From G963692885 sp964657395 (GTDB lineage Bacteria; Acidobacteriota; Terriglobia; Terriglobales; Acidobacteriaceae), in contig CAZZUX010000096.1 of assembly GCA_964657395.1 (NCBI GenBank), positions 1 through 15,665 on the forward strand: a DNA stretch of 15,665 nucleotides, read 5' to 3'. Under the pieces are notes generated by a model. The model ran no database searches, was not told the DNA's origin, and was given only the letters and a program-made list of their open reading frames with translations. Numbering within the stretch: position 1 is the first letter of the stretch; every line of letters begins with the position of its first letter. This document shows positions 8,161-15,627 of this stretch, one piece after another. A program made the position numbers and the translations under genes.

Positions 8161-8166
8161 AAGGAG
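8161..8166 (+). promoter_or_regulatory. Ribosome binding site of the small secreted peptide gene
   Basis: AAGGAG sits 4 bases before the ATG at 8171. It is a near-perfect match to the anti-Shine-Dalgarno at slightly short spacing, and is the main evidence besides the signal peptide that this short frame is translated. Confidence 0.65.
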
Positions 8167-8170
8167 CCCT

Positions 8171-8335
8171 ATGAAGAAAATGCTGTTTTCTGCTTTCTCG
8201 GTTCTCATGCTCTCGATGGCAGCTCACGCCTATGCAGCCAGCGGCCCCGCGCGCCCAAGACCGGATCCGTCCCCGGACGATCCATACATCCTTGGACCCA
8301 TCGATCCATTTCCACCACCGCCCCTGTCCAGCTAA
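8171..8335 (+). CDS. Small secreted proline-rich peptide (54 aa), unknown function
   Basis: A 54-codon frame opening with a textbook Sec signal peptide: MKK, a hydrophobic core (LFSAFSVLMLSMAA) and a cleavage site near AHA-YA or AYA-AS (residues 20-24). The mature part of about 31 residues contains 12 prolines and ends DPYILGPIDPFPPPPLSS. AAGGAG lies just upstream. It has no cysteine, so it is neither a lipoprotein nor disulfide-stabilised. I do not recognise a family. The next gene, on the same strand 91 bases on, encodes a seven-helix membrane protein, so the two could be co-transcribed. The peptide might be a surface peptide, a signal, or a partner of that membrane protein; all of this is inference. 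The overlapping frame that opens at 8232 lacks a Shine-Dalgarno and is better read as an upstream extension of the next gene's frame. Confidence 0.7.
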   Translation: MKKMLFSAFSVLMLSMAAHAYAASGPARPRPDPSPDDPYILGPIDPFPPPPLSS

Positions 8336-8415
8336 GCCACCGTTTTCTGGATCAGGTTCCAACCGTCCCCCGCTCAGCATCTCGAAATCATCTCACCCAG
8401 AACTGCCGGCTTCTT

Positions 8416-8420
8416 CGGAG
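8416..8420 (+). promoter_or_regulatory. Ribosome binding site deciding the start of the seven-helix protein
   Basis: CGGAG is placed 6 bases before the ATG at 8427. The frame is open back to 8232, but that earlier ATG has no Shine-Dalgarno and the added 65 residues are arginine/proline/serine-rich and overlap the peptide gene. Confidence 0.6.
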
Positions 8421-8426
8421 ACCATC

Positions 8427-9215
8427 ATGTCTCTAAGCAGCTGGCAGGCATGGAACTGGTCGATCGGCTTCCTCGGCTATCTCACCCTGATGAGCGTAGT
8501 GCTTCTGCGCCATCGCTACCGTACCTTCCCCTGGTTCACCTTCCTGCTTGCCCAGGAGATCGCGCAAACCATCGCGCTCTACGTAGTCCATCGTTCCTGT
8601 CCCGCCAAAACCTACTTCTACGTTTACTGGAGCTGCGAACTCCTCGAAGCCGCAGTCCGCGTAGTGGTTCTCTTCGAACTCGCTCGCACGACCGCTCGCC
8701 TGCTTCGTGAAAATGGCACGGAGCGTATCCGGCTGTTGATGAACGCCTGCGTGATCGCCGCCGCTATCTGCGCCGGCCTTGTCCTCGGCATGCACACTCC
8801 CGGCTCCGCTATGATCGGTGCCTCGATCAAGATCAGCCTGTGTACCTCCATCCTGAGCGGCTTGCTCATCGTCTCCTTCGTCCTTACCACTTTCTTTGAA
8901 GGTATCCGCAGCCGCATCCACTCCCAGGCTCTTGCCTACGGCATGTTCCTGTATTTCTCAGGCAAACTGGTCGCAGAACTCGGCCTGCTCTTCGGAGGCA
9001 CTCTCCTCTGGACCAGGATGCAGAACTATACGCAGCCCCTCTACATCGCCTGCCTCTTCGCCTGGAGTGCCATCCTCTGGTTCAATGAGCCGCGGCGAGT
9101 GCTTACCGAAGAAATGGACCTGCTGCAGAAGACCTGCGCCGACATCGAACGCAGGCAGCAACTCTCCTTCCAGCTGAGACAAACTCCCACCATCGCCGAC
9201 ATCTACAGCCATTAG
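8427..9215 (+). CDS. Seven-transmembrane-helix protein, unknown function
   Basis: 262 residues from the ATG at 8427. Seven hydrophobic segments at about 11-27, 33-54, 62-87, 103-121, 133-156, 168-190 and 203-219. The basic loops (RHRYR after helix 1, the 88-103 loop, the 161-165 loop, EPRR after helix 7) lie on one side. By the positive-inside rule this gives an outside N-terminus and a cytosolic C-terminus. The C-tail (220-262) is short, charged and possibly coiled (LTEEMDLLQKTCADIERRQQ). There is no kinase, cyclase, transporter or protease motif. Acidic and aromatic residues occur within helices (QE at 43-44, CELLE at 70-74, E185). It follows a secreted small peptide gene and is followed by a weak hairpin. 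I do not recognise the family; a sensor or integral envelope protein is possible but unproven. Confidence 0.85.
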   Translation: MSLSSWQAWNWSIGFLGYLTLMSVVLLRHRYRTFPWFTFLLAQEIAQTIALYVVHRSCPAKTYFYVYWSCELLEAAVRVVVLFELARTTARLLRENGTERIRLLMNACVIAAAICAGLVLGMHTPGSAMIGASIKISLCTSILSGLLIVSFVLTTFFEGIRSRIHSQALAYGMFLYFSGKLVAELGLLFGGTLLWTRMQNYTQPLYIACLFAWSAILWFNEPRRVLTEEMDLLQKTCADIERRQQLSFQLRQTPTIADIYSH

Positions 9216-9221
9216 GACCGA

Positions 9222-9245
9222 ATCGCCGTTGACATCAGCGGCGAT
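9222..9245 (+). repeat. Hairpin just after the seven-helix gene
   Basis: ATCGCCG (9222-9228) pairs with CGGCGAT (9239-9245) across a 10-base loop, starting 6 bases after the stop codon. No T-run follows, so it is at best a weak terminator or an RNA-stabilising 3' structure. Confidence 0.45.
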
Positions 9246-9530
9246 ACCCATCCTTTACTTTGCTCTGGGCCCCGGCGCGTCTATGAAGTACAGTGGAACG
9301 CCAAGGGTCCCTTTCACCCCGACGTAAAGAGCCGCCCTGAATAGCTTCCAGGCAGTCAGCCGCCTGGATGTATCGCTCTCCTTCGCTTGAAAACAGTGAA
9401 GCCGGTCGAGCGCCATTGGCAATGTTCCGAAATTAACACCCTGTTGTTGTCTGTCCTTCATGCTGAGGACTGCATGACCGCTTCATCCATCGGCGGTGGT
9501 GCCCTTTAGGGCCATACCTACGCACACAGT

Positions 9531-9555
9531 TCTCCCGAACCAAGTATTCGGGAGA
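9531..9555 (+). promoter_or_regulatory. 9-bp perfect hairpin in the receptor leader
   Basis: TCTCCCGAA (9531-9539) is perfectly complementary to TTCGGGAGA (9547-9555) with a 7-base loop. It ends 55 bases before the receptor start codon. No T-run follows, so it would act as a leader structure or binding site rather than a simple terminator. Confidence 0.5.
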
Positions 9556-9610
9556 TTAAGGGTGATCTTCGTGATCATCACTTTAGCTCAAGAGAGAGAG
9601 GCAAATACTG

Positions 9611-12600
9611 ATGCATTCCTGCTCGTCGCCGGTACATTCAAGACCACTTCTACGTTGTCTCCTCGTAGCTCTTATGTTCTTACTGCCAGGCTCCCTCTGC
9701 CTCACCGCCCAGTCCACGCAGGGCAGTATCATCGGCAGCGTCAGGGACACAGCCGGTGCGCTCATCTCCGGCGCACCCATCAAACTCACCAGCAATGACG
9801 AAGGCACCATTCGCACCACGGTCTCCAGCAGCTCCGGCGACTACTCCTTCCTCGACGTAAAGGCCGGTCGCTACAGCCTCGAAATCTCACAGCCCGGCTT
9901 CGAAAAGTGGTCCGTCTCTGGCGCCGTCCTCACCACCCAGCAACAGCTGCGTCTCGACGCTACCCTCGTCGTCGGCAGCATTGATCAGGTCGTCCAGGTC
10001 TCCGGTGACTCCGTGGCTGCCATCGATACCGACTCGCCTTCGGTCAGCGCCGTCTACTCGTCAACCGACGTCGCCAATCTGCCCGTCAATACCCGGGCCA
10101 GTGCCGCCGGCACCAGCGCCTACAACATCGTCGGCAGCCTTGCCGGCGTGCAGGCCGATGGCTCAGGGACCAACCTGGTCTTCTCCGTACAGGGTGGTCT
10201 GCCCTTCCAGTCCGAAACTTCCGTCGACGGCATCACCGTTCGCAACGCAGCCGGCGGCAACCGCGCCATTGGCGATGCCTTCCCCTCCAGCGAATCCATC
10301 TCCGAGATCCGCGCTGACGGTGTCCTCAATAACGCCGAATACGGTCAGCCCGGACAGATCACCCTCACCACCAAGGCAGGCACCAACACCATCCACGGCG
10401 GCGTCTTCTGGTATCACCAGAACGCGGCCTTTGACGCCATCCCCTTCACCAATCCCACCACCCAGGTCAAGCCCAAGCTCATCGCCAACACCTTCGGTGG
10501 CAGCTTCGGTGGCCCGGTCGTGATCCCGCACTTCTACAACGGACACAATCGCACCTTCATCTTCGGCGCCTATGAAGGCTGGCGTCACCCTTCCACTCTG
10601 CCCTACACCTACAAGGTGCCCAGCACCCTGATGAAACAGGGAGACTTCTCCAAATACACTTCCAACAGCTACTCCGGTTCGCTGACCAATCCCTTCACCG
10701 GCGGCACCTACGGCACAGCCCTTCCCGCCATCAATGCAGCCTCAGCCAAGCTGCTCAGCTTCTATCCCGATCCCAACGTCGGCGATCCAACTACCTACAC
10801 CGACAACGGCACGCCCAATTACATCGTCAACAAGGACACCAGCGGCACGTCCGATCAATTCGACATCCGCGGCGATCAGTATTTCGGAGCCAACCAGAAG
10901 TTCCTCGTCTGGGGCCGCTTCACCTTCAAGAACTATCCCATCAACAGCCCCGAGCCTCTGAACGTTCCCTCCGCGCAGCAGGCCAACAAGAGCCGCGTTC
11001 TCAAGATCAGCACCAACTATGCACTGACCCCCTCGCTCATCAACGAATTCGGCTTCGGCTTTACCCTCTACAGCACCGGTCAGACCAACGCCTTCAACGG
11101 CACCTCCTTCACGCAGGGTCTCGGCCTCACCGGATTGCAGAACCTCTTCTACAACGGCATTCCGGAACTCGACTTCAACCACATCAGCAATCTCAACGCT
11201 GATCGTCTCAGCTCCGTCACCAAGTCGCACACCTACGTCTATACCGACTCACTCAACTGGACCAGGGGCAGTCACCAGATGAAGTTCGGTCTCGACATCA
11301 GCACTGTCGAAGCCATCACCCCACTCGGCTTCAACGGCTCTGACAATTACGGCACCTTCCAATACAACACCTCCGGCAGCGCAGGTCTCTTCACCGGCGT
11401 AGACTTTGCCGACTTCCTGCTCGGCCTCCCCTACCAGACCTTCTATGACGTCGTCTCCCAGGACAACGACGGCAAATCCACCCACTACAACTTCTTCGCA
11501 CAGGATCAATGGAAGCTGAACCAGGACCTCACCATCAGCTACGGTCTCCGTTACGAATTGCAGCCGGGCTACTACGACGTCCACGGCGACATCGGCAACT
11601 TCGACCCCAGCCTCCCGTTAGCCGGCCGCTCCATCTATCCCAACGGCAAGCAGAGCCTGCTGGCGCAGAGCTTCCTTGCCAGCGCGAACGCCTGCGATCC
11701 CGACGGCGTCAACAACACCAACACCGCGGTCATCAACGGCGCCCCTTGCATGCCGGTTCAGGGCAACAGCGCCGCCGGCTATCCTGCCGGGCTGAAGAAA
11801 TATCCCCACCTGCGCTTCACACCGCGCTTCGGCGTTGCCTATCGCCCCTTCCATAACGATCGGACCGTCGTACGCGGCGGCTTCGGCATGTACGACATCA
11901 CCCTGCTTGGCTCCAACTTCTACTCGCTTACCGGCACCCTGCAGGCGCAGACATCGCAATACACCAACACCCTCAACACCACCAGTCATACCGTCGGCTA
12001 CCAATGGCCTAACATCTACGCTGGCGCTGGAAACTCAGGCGGCACCACCAACTACGGGCAGGACTACTTCGGTACCGCCAACAGCACCAACTGGAAAGAT
12101 CCCTACACCGAGCAGTGGTCGCTCAGCGTCGACCACGACTTCGGCTCCGGCTACGCGGCCCGCGTCTCCTACATCGGCTCGGAAACTCACCAGCTCGTCT
12201 GGGCGCCGGACGAAAACTCCCTCCCATTCTCCAGCACCGTCTCCGCCACCAACCAGCCTCTCAGCGCGCGCCTCTTTCCCAACTGGGGCCGCATCAACAC
12301 CCGCGCCACCGGCGCCAACGCCAGCTACAACTCCTTTCAGGCCGACTTCAATCACCGCTTCCAGCGAGGCCTGCAAATCGATTCCACCTACACCTTCGCC
12401 AAAGCACTCTCTGACAACCAGGGTCCGGCCAACACCGGCTTCGCTGGTGAGAGTGGCGGCGCCCGTGCCACCTCCATCCTCGACCGCGCGCAGGACTACG
12501 GCAACGTCTTCGGCACCCGACGCAGTCGCTGGAACACCTCGTCCGTCTACGAACTCCCCATCGGACGCGGTCGCTCCTTCGGCAGCGGCATGTCCAGATA

Positions 12601-13186
12601 TGCAGACCTGGCCGTCGGCGGATGGCAGCTCTCAAACATCTTCCTGTGGCAGTCCGGACCCTTTGAATCGCCCTACTTCGACTCGGGTCAGGGCGATCCA
12701 TCCGGCACCGGCTCCGGTCTCACTGGTACTGTCTCGGGCTTTGACGGCAGCCACCGCAACCAGTATCCCGACCGCGTCTCCAGCGCCAGCATCAAGCCCG
12801 CCGGCCGCAGCCGCAATGGATGGATCAACACCGCCGCCTTCACCTGCCCGGGATATCCCGGCTGGACTCCGGGCACTGCCTGCACCACCGGCAGCGGCAG
12901 CGGTCCAGTCCCTCTTCCCATCGGCCGCTTCGGTAACTCGCAGGTTGGCTCCGTCGTGGGACCCGGCACCATCAACCTGTCCTCAGGACTCAGCAAAACC
13001 TTCGCCATCACCGAGCGTGTCCACCTGAGAGCAGAAGGCACCTTCACCAACATCCTCAATCACACCAACCTGGGTGATCCGAATATGGACATCAGCAATC
13101 CCAACTTCGGTCTCATCACCAGCACCATCGGCTCCGACTTCGGTGGAGCACGCTCCGGTCAGGTCTCCATGAGACTCGACTTCTAA
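9611..13186 (+). CDS. TonB-dependent receptor, Oar-like, with carboxypeptidase-regulatory-like domain
   Basis: 1191 residues. A Sec signal peptide (hydrophobic 13-31, cleavage near LTA-QS at 33-34) is followed by a carboxypeptidase-regulatory-like beta-sandwich (about 38-118: GSIIGSVRDTAGALISGAPI, then GDYSFLDVKAGRYSLEI). A plug-like region (about 130-260) holds TSVDGITVRN and QITLTTKAGTNTIHGGVFWYHQN. The rest is a large beta-barrel rich in alternating aromatic strands. The chain ends in phenylalanine (VSMRLDF), the usual outer-membrane barrel assembly signal. I see no obvious TonB box. Such receptors are expanded in Acidobacteriota and are thought to import oligosaccharides, peptides or similar large substrates; the substrate cannot be read from sequence. 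The start is set by GAGAGAGAGG upstream. It is probably transcribed alone: a hairpin-bearing leader precedes it and a strong terminator follows. Confidence 0.95.
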   Translation: MHSCSSPVHSRPLLRCLLVALMFLLPGSLCLTAQSTQGSIIGSVRDTAGALISGAPIKLTSNDEGTIRTTVSSSSGDYSFLDVKAGRYSLEISQPGFEKWSVSGAVLTTQQQLRLDATLVVGSIDQVVQVSGDSVAAIDTDSPSVSAVYSSTDVANLPVNTRASAAGTSAYNIVGSLAGVQADGSGTNLVFSVQGGLPFQSETSVDGITVRNAAGGNRAIGDAFPSSESISEIRADGVLNNAEYGQPGQITLTTKAGTNTIHGGVFWYHQNAAFDAIPFTNPTTQVKPKLIANTFGGSFGGPVVIPHFYNGHNRTFIFGAYEGWRHPSTLPYTYKVPSTLMKQGDFSKYTSNSYSGSLTNPFTGGTYGTALPAINAASAKLLSFYPDPNVGDPTTYTDNGTPNYIVNKDTSGTSDQFDIRGDQYFGANQKFLVWGRFTFKNYPINSPEPLNVPSAQQANKSRVLKISTNYALTPSLINEFGFGFTLYSTGQTNAFNGTSFTQGLGLTGLQNLFYNGIPELDFNHISNLNADRLSSVTKSHTYVYTDSLNWTRGSHQMKFGLDISTVEAITPLGFNGSDNYGTFQYNTSGSAGLFTGVDFADFLLGLPYQTFYDVVSQDNDGKSTHYNFFAQDQWKLNQDLTISYGLRYELQPGYYDVHGDIGNFDPSLPLAGRSIYPNGKQSLLAQSFLASANACDPDGVNNTNTAVINGAPCMPVQGNSAAGYPAGLKKYPHLRFTPRFGVAYRPFHNDRTVVRGGFGMYDITLLGSNFYSLTGTLQAQTSQYTNTLNTTSHTVGYQWPNIYAGAGNSGGTTNYGQDYFGTANSTNWKDPYTEQWSLSVDHDFGSGYAARVSYIGSETHQLVWAPDENSLPFSSTVSATNQPLSARLFPNWGRINTRATGANASYNSFQADFNHRFQRGLQIDSTYTFAKALSDNQGPANTGFAGESGGARATSILDRAQDYGNVFGTRRSRWNTSSVYELPIGRGRSFGSGMSRYADLAVGGWQLSNIFLWQSGPFESPYFDSGQGDPSGTGSGLTGTVSGFDGSHRNQYPDRVSSASIKPAGRSRNGWINTAAFTCPGYPGWTPGTACTTGSGSGPVPLPIGRFGNSQVGSVVGPGTINLSSGLSKTFAITERVHLRAEGTFTNILNHTNLGDPNMDISNPNFGLITSTIGSDFGGARSGQVSMRLDF

Positions 13187-13204
13187 CCCGTAAGCTTTAC
13201 CAGC

Positions 13205-13239
13205 AAAGGGGCGTGGACCATCCTCCACGCCCCTTTTTT
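13205..13239 (+). terminator. Rho-independent terminator after the receptor gene
   Basis: AAAGGGGCGTGGA (13205-13217) pairs perfectly with TCCACGCCCCTTT (13224-13236) across a 6-base loop, a 13-bp stem leading into a run of six T (13234-13239). It lies 18 bases after the receptor stop, between convergent genes. On the minus strand only three T follow the stem, so it works best for the receptor but may also act for the lipoprotein gene. Confidence 0.93.
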
Positions 13240-13259
13240 AATTCAGCGCGGAAGCAGTC

Positions 13260-14237
13260 CTAAGGAACGAAGCGTGTCGTATAAGCCGTCGCAGGATCAA
13301 TCGGCTTCGCAAGCACCTTCAAGGTAGCCAGCTGCTGATAAATTGCCGACCAACGTTCTGCCGTAAAGTGTCCGAGGTGCGACTCCGCCGTACCCGGTCC
13401 ATCAATGAAATGCTGCTCCTTCAAGGTCTCCACACTGAAACGCATCTGGTCCACACTCATCGCCGGGTTCAGCTTCGTCAACTGCGCATCCACCATCGCC
13501 GGGTCCGCAAGATAACTGCGCCATCCCTCAACCGACGCCTTCACAAACTTCGCCACGATCTCCGGATGCTCCTCAAGAAAGCTTCGCGACGTTTCCACCA
13601 CGCGATAAGGCTGGTAGCCCGTTGAGCTGATCAGCATCGTCTTCACCGCCGCGCCGGCCTTCCGCGCAAAGTATGGCTCCGACGTCACAAAACACTGCTG
13701 GATATATTCCGGATCCTGCAAAAAATTCGCCACGCTGTAGGTCGCAGGAATCTCCCTCACCTTCTTCAGGTTGTAGCGGCGAAGCAGATATTCAAACCAG
13801 GTCGACCCCGCCTTCACAGCGATCGCATGGTTTTCAAGATCGGCGAAGTCTTTCACGGACGAATCCGCATGCAGCAGCAGCGCCTGCGGATCCTGCTGCA
13901 TCGTCGCCAACACCGCGATCAGCGGCAGGCCTGTTGAAGCCGACACCAGCACCTTGTCCGACGAGCTCATGGCAAACTGCGCCGCACCACTCGCCACCTG
14001 CTGATCGCCAATGACAAACGGACCACCGGGCGCGATTGTCACGTCGAGTCCCTCCGCCTTGTACAGCCCCTGCAATTGCGCCTGGTAGAAGCCTCCCATC
14101 TCCGGCTGCGGATACCAGTCCGTCTGCAAGGTCACAGCAAACATGCCGTTCGAGGAAGTCTTCGTCCGGCAGCTCTCCAGGCACACAAGCGAAAGCAGCA
14201 CGAGAGCCATGCCGACGGAACGGAAGCAGATGCGCAT
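13260..14237 (-). CDS. ABC-transporter substrate-binding lipoprotein, NMT1/THI5-like
   Basis: 325 residues from the ATG at 14237. That start is preferred over an upstream in-frame start at 14276 because AGGAG lies 7 bases before it and because it places a lipoprotein signal at the very N-terminus (hydrophobic 8-20, lipobox LESC with Cys23). The mature protein begins VTLQTDWYPQPEMGGFYQAQ (35-54), followed by GLYKAEGLDVTI and later a G-x-Q-x-x-x-G-x-A-x-F-A-type segment. These are hallmarks of the NMT1/THI5 periplasmic binding family, which includes binders of pyrimidine thiamine precursors, sulfonates and nitrate. The ligand cannot be told from sequence. It should be anchored in the membrane facing the periplasm and deliver ligand to an ABC permease, which is not in the window. 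It lies 64 bases after the amidase gene on the same strand, so it is probably co-transcribed with it. Confidence 0.92.
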   Translation of the reverse strand: MRICFRSVGMALVLLSLVCLESCRTKTSSNGMFAVTLQTDWYPQPEMGGFYQAQLQGLYKAEGLDVTIAPGGPFVIGDQQVASGAAQFAMSSSDKVLVSASTGLPLIAVLATMQQDPQALLLHADSSVKDFADLENHAIAVKAGSTWFEYLLRRYNLKKVREIPATYSVANFLQDPEYIQQCFVTSEPYFARKAGAAVKTMLISSTGYQPYRVVETSRSFLEEHPEIVAKFVKASVEGWRSYLADPAMVDAQLTKLNPAMSVDQMRFSVETLKEQHFIDGPGTAESHLGHFTAERWSAIYQQLATLKVLAKPIDPATAYTTRFVP

Positions 14238-14244
14238 GCCAGGT

Positions 14245-14249
14245 CTCCT
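14245..14249 (-). promoter_or_regulatory. Ribosome binding site deciding the start of the binding lipoprotein
   Basis: AGGAG lies 7 bases before the ATG at 14237. It favours that start over the one 39 bases upstream, which would add 13 residues ahead of the lipoprotein signal. Confidence 0.75.
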
Positions 14250-14301
14250 GGGTGACGTGTAGCAGCAGCTTAGCATTCGGTATCACGACATCAGCTTCGT
14301 A

Positions 14302-15627
14302 TCAGCCCGTCGCCAAAGCTATGCCGATGACTTTTGCAAACGAAAGCAGCAGCGGATCAGACAGCGACGGCCCAGCGATCTGCACGCCCGTTCCAAAGCC
14401 CGCCCCCACCAGTTCGCCCGGCAGACTCAACGCCGGCAGACCCGCGAGACTGAACGGCGTCGTGTAGCGCAAAATCGTCTGCCGCGCAGTGCTTAGGTCA
14501 TCCTTCGCAGCAAGCTTGCTCACCGGGGTACACGGCAGCATCAGCATGTCAAAGGAAGAGGAGAGATCTGCAACACCTTCACAAAACTTCAGGCGTCTCG
14601 CTCGAAGATCACAGACCTGCGCCTCCTTGAGCGATGCGCCCCACTGCAGTCGATCGCGTATCGAAGCCTCAAACTCGTCGAAGTGACCGCGATGCAGTAC
14701 AGCAGCCTCAGACGCCTGGATCCCCGCAAAGATCTCGTACGTCTCCGCCCAGTCGACGGGCACAAAGTCTTCAACAACAGACCCCAACCCGTGCAGCACC
14801 TCCTTCCAGGTATGCAGCGCGTCCATGACTGCAGTTTCCGCATCGCGCAGAAAGCTGTCATCCACACAGCCGATGCGCAACCCCGTCTTCTCCGTTCCCG
14901 GCGGCACGTGGAACAGCGCCTCGGCCAGCGGCGCCAGGTCGCGCGGATCACGCACCAGCAGGCCCGGTGTATCAAACGAAGCGGCAAGATGCGCAGCTCC
15001 TCGCCATGCCTTCGGCCACCATCCATGCGCGCTCGCAATTGCCTGCGACGCGCGATAGCCCGCCAGTCCGCACAGCGCCGCCGGCACCCGGACAGAACCG
15101 CCCGTATCTGTTCCAACCGCCGCCAGGGCCGATCCCTCCTGCACACTCGCTGCCGCTCCGCTCGAAGAACCGCCCGTGAGTAGCGTAGCGTCACGAGGTT
15201 GCAAGCAGTCGCCATACTCAGGATTCTGCCCGGTGATCCCATAGGCCAGCGGATGCAGATGAGTCTTGCCCGTGATCAGCGCGCCCGCCGCCCGGAGCGA
15301 TGCCGCCATACCCGAATCCTCCAGCGCCGCATCCCGGCCCGCATAGAAGCGCGAACCGCAGCTTGTCGTCATCCCGGCCTCATCAAAGCAATCCTTCAGC
15401 GACATCGGCACGCCAAACAGCGGCGGCCGACGCTCCACCTCCGGGAATCTGCTCTCTAGCGCAAGCGCATCACGCATCAGGCGATCTGCGTCGAACCGGA
15501 TGTAGGTATTCTTCAAAGCGTTCTGGTTCGCACGCTCTGCACAGCCGCGTGCCACATCGGTCACATGCATCGTGCCGGAGCGAAGCCCGGCCTGCAACTC
15601 CTGCAATGGTGAGATCGCCTTCAACAT
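14302..15627 (-). CDS. Amidase-signature family amidohydrolase
   Basis: 441 residues from the ATG at 15627 (GGGAG 5 bases upstream; a TTG directly before the ATG is also possible). The Ser-cisSer-Lys catalytic set is complete: Lys78 in VPMSLKD, Ser154 in TGGSSSGAA, and nucleophile Ser178 in GTDTGGSVRVPA. The 24-residue spacing between the two serines matches the family. It lacks a signal peptide and should be cytosolic. The family hydrolyses carboxamides to acid plus ammonia or amine; the substrate is unknown. It is unlikely to be GatA, because gatB and gatC are absent and it is shorter than usual GatA. The length suits a small-molecule amidase. It lies upstream of an ABC-type binding lipoprotein in the same direction, which may supply its substrate (inference). 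Confidence 0.93.
   Translation of the reverse strand: MLKAISPLQELQAGLRSGTMHVTDVARGCAERANQNALKNTYIRFDADRLMRDALALESRFPEVERRPPLFGVPMSLKDCFDEAGMTTSCGSRFYAGRDAALEDSGMAASLRAAGALITGKTHLHPLAYGITGQNPEYGDCLQPRDATLLTGGSSSGAAASVQEGSALAAVGTDTGGSVRVPAALCGLAGYRASQAIASAHGWWPKAWRGAAHLAASFDTPGLLVRDPRDLAPLAEALFHVPPGTEKTGLRIGCVDDSFLRDAETAVMDALHTWKEVLHGLGSVVEDFVPVDWAETYEIFAGIQASEAAVLHRGHFDEFEASIRDRLQWGASLKEAQVCDLRARRLKFCEGVADLSSSFDMLMLPCTPVSKLAAKDDLSTARQTILRYTTPFSLAGLPALSLPGELVGAGFGTGVQIAGPSLSDPLLLSFAKVIGIALATG

Larger units (their letters stand above)
7756..8170. other. Divergent intergenic region with inverted and direct repeats
   Basis: This 415-base stretch separates the minus-strand TPR gene from the plus-strand peptide gene, so it should hold both promoters. 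Open frames here have no Shine-Dalgarno or protein-like composition, and I call no gene. It contains a perfect 10-bp inverted repeat (7986-8015) and a 9-base direct repeat GCGATCAAA at 7949-7957 and 8011-8019. A TATAAG on the minus strand (7948-7943) could be a -10 for the TPR gene, but no acceptable -35 stands in front of it. No convincing plus-strand promoter was found. Confidence 0.6.
9216..9610. other. Leader/intergenic region of the TonB-dependent receptor with several hairpins
   Basis: 395 bases with no gene I would support. Inverted repeats occur at 9222-9245 (7-bp stem), 9348-9367 (CCAGGC/GCCTGG, 8-base loop), 9501-9512 (GCCCT/AGGGC) and 9531-9555 (9-bp stem). GAGAGAGAGG before 9602 is the Shine-Dalgarno for the receptor ATG at 9611. 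A 68-codon minus-strand frame (9461-9255) has no Shine-Dalgarno and is treated as unproven. No convincing sigma-70 promoter was found; TTGACA at 9229 has no -10 at usable spacing. Confidence 0.55.

Noticed and set aside
8232..8426. Longer version of the seven-helix protein starting at 8232
   Set aside because: No Shine-Dalgarno, overlaps the peptide gene, and the added residues are low-complexity; the ATG at 8427 has CGGAG 6 bases upstream.
9229..9261. TTGACA at 9229 as a -35 box for the receptor
   Set aside because: The nearest -10-like hexamer (TACTTT) is 21 bases away and the TTGACA lies in a hairpin loop about 380 bases before the start codon.
7894..9422. Shared 10-mer ATTGGCAATG in the two long intergenic regions
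   Set aside because: One 10-base match between two regions of about 400 bases is fairly likely by chance, and nothing around it is conserved.
11835..13028. 397-codon plus-strand frame within the receptor
   Set aside because: Extremely rich in Pro, Ser, Thr and Ala, a +1 shadow of the GC-rich receptor gene, which has clear domains in its own frame.
14238..14276. Longer version of the binding lipoprotein starting at 14276
   Set aside because: It would put 13 residues before the lipoprotein signal, and the ATG at 14237 has a well-placed AGGAG.
14302..15627. GatA subunit of the Glu-tRNA amidotransferase
   Set aside because: No gatB or gatC neighbour, shorter than usual GatA, and linked instead to a binding lipoprotein.
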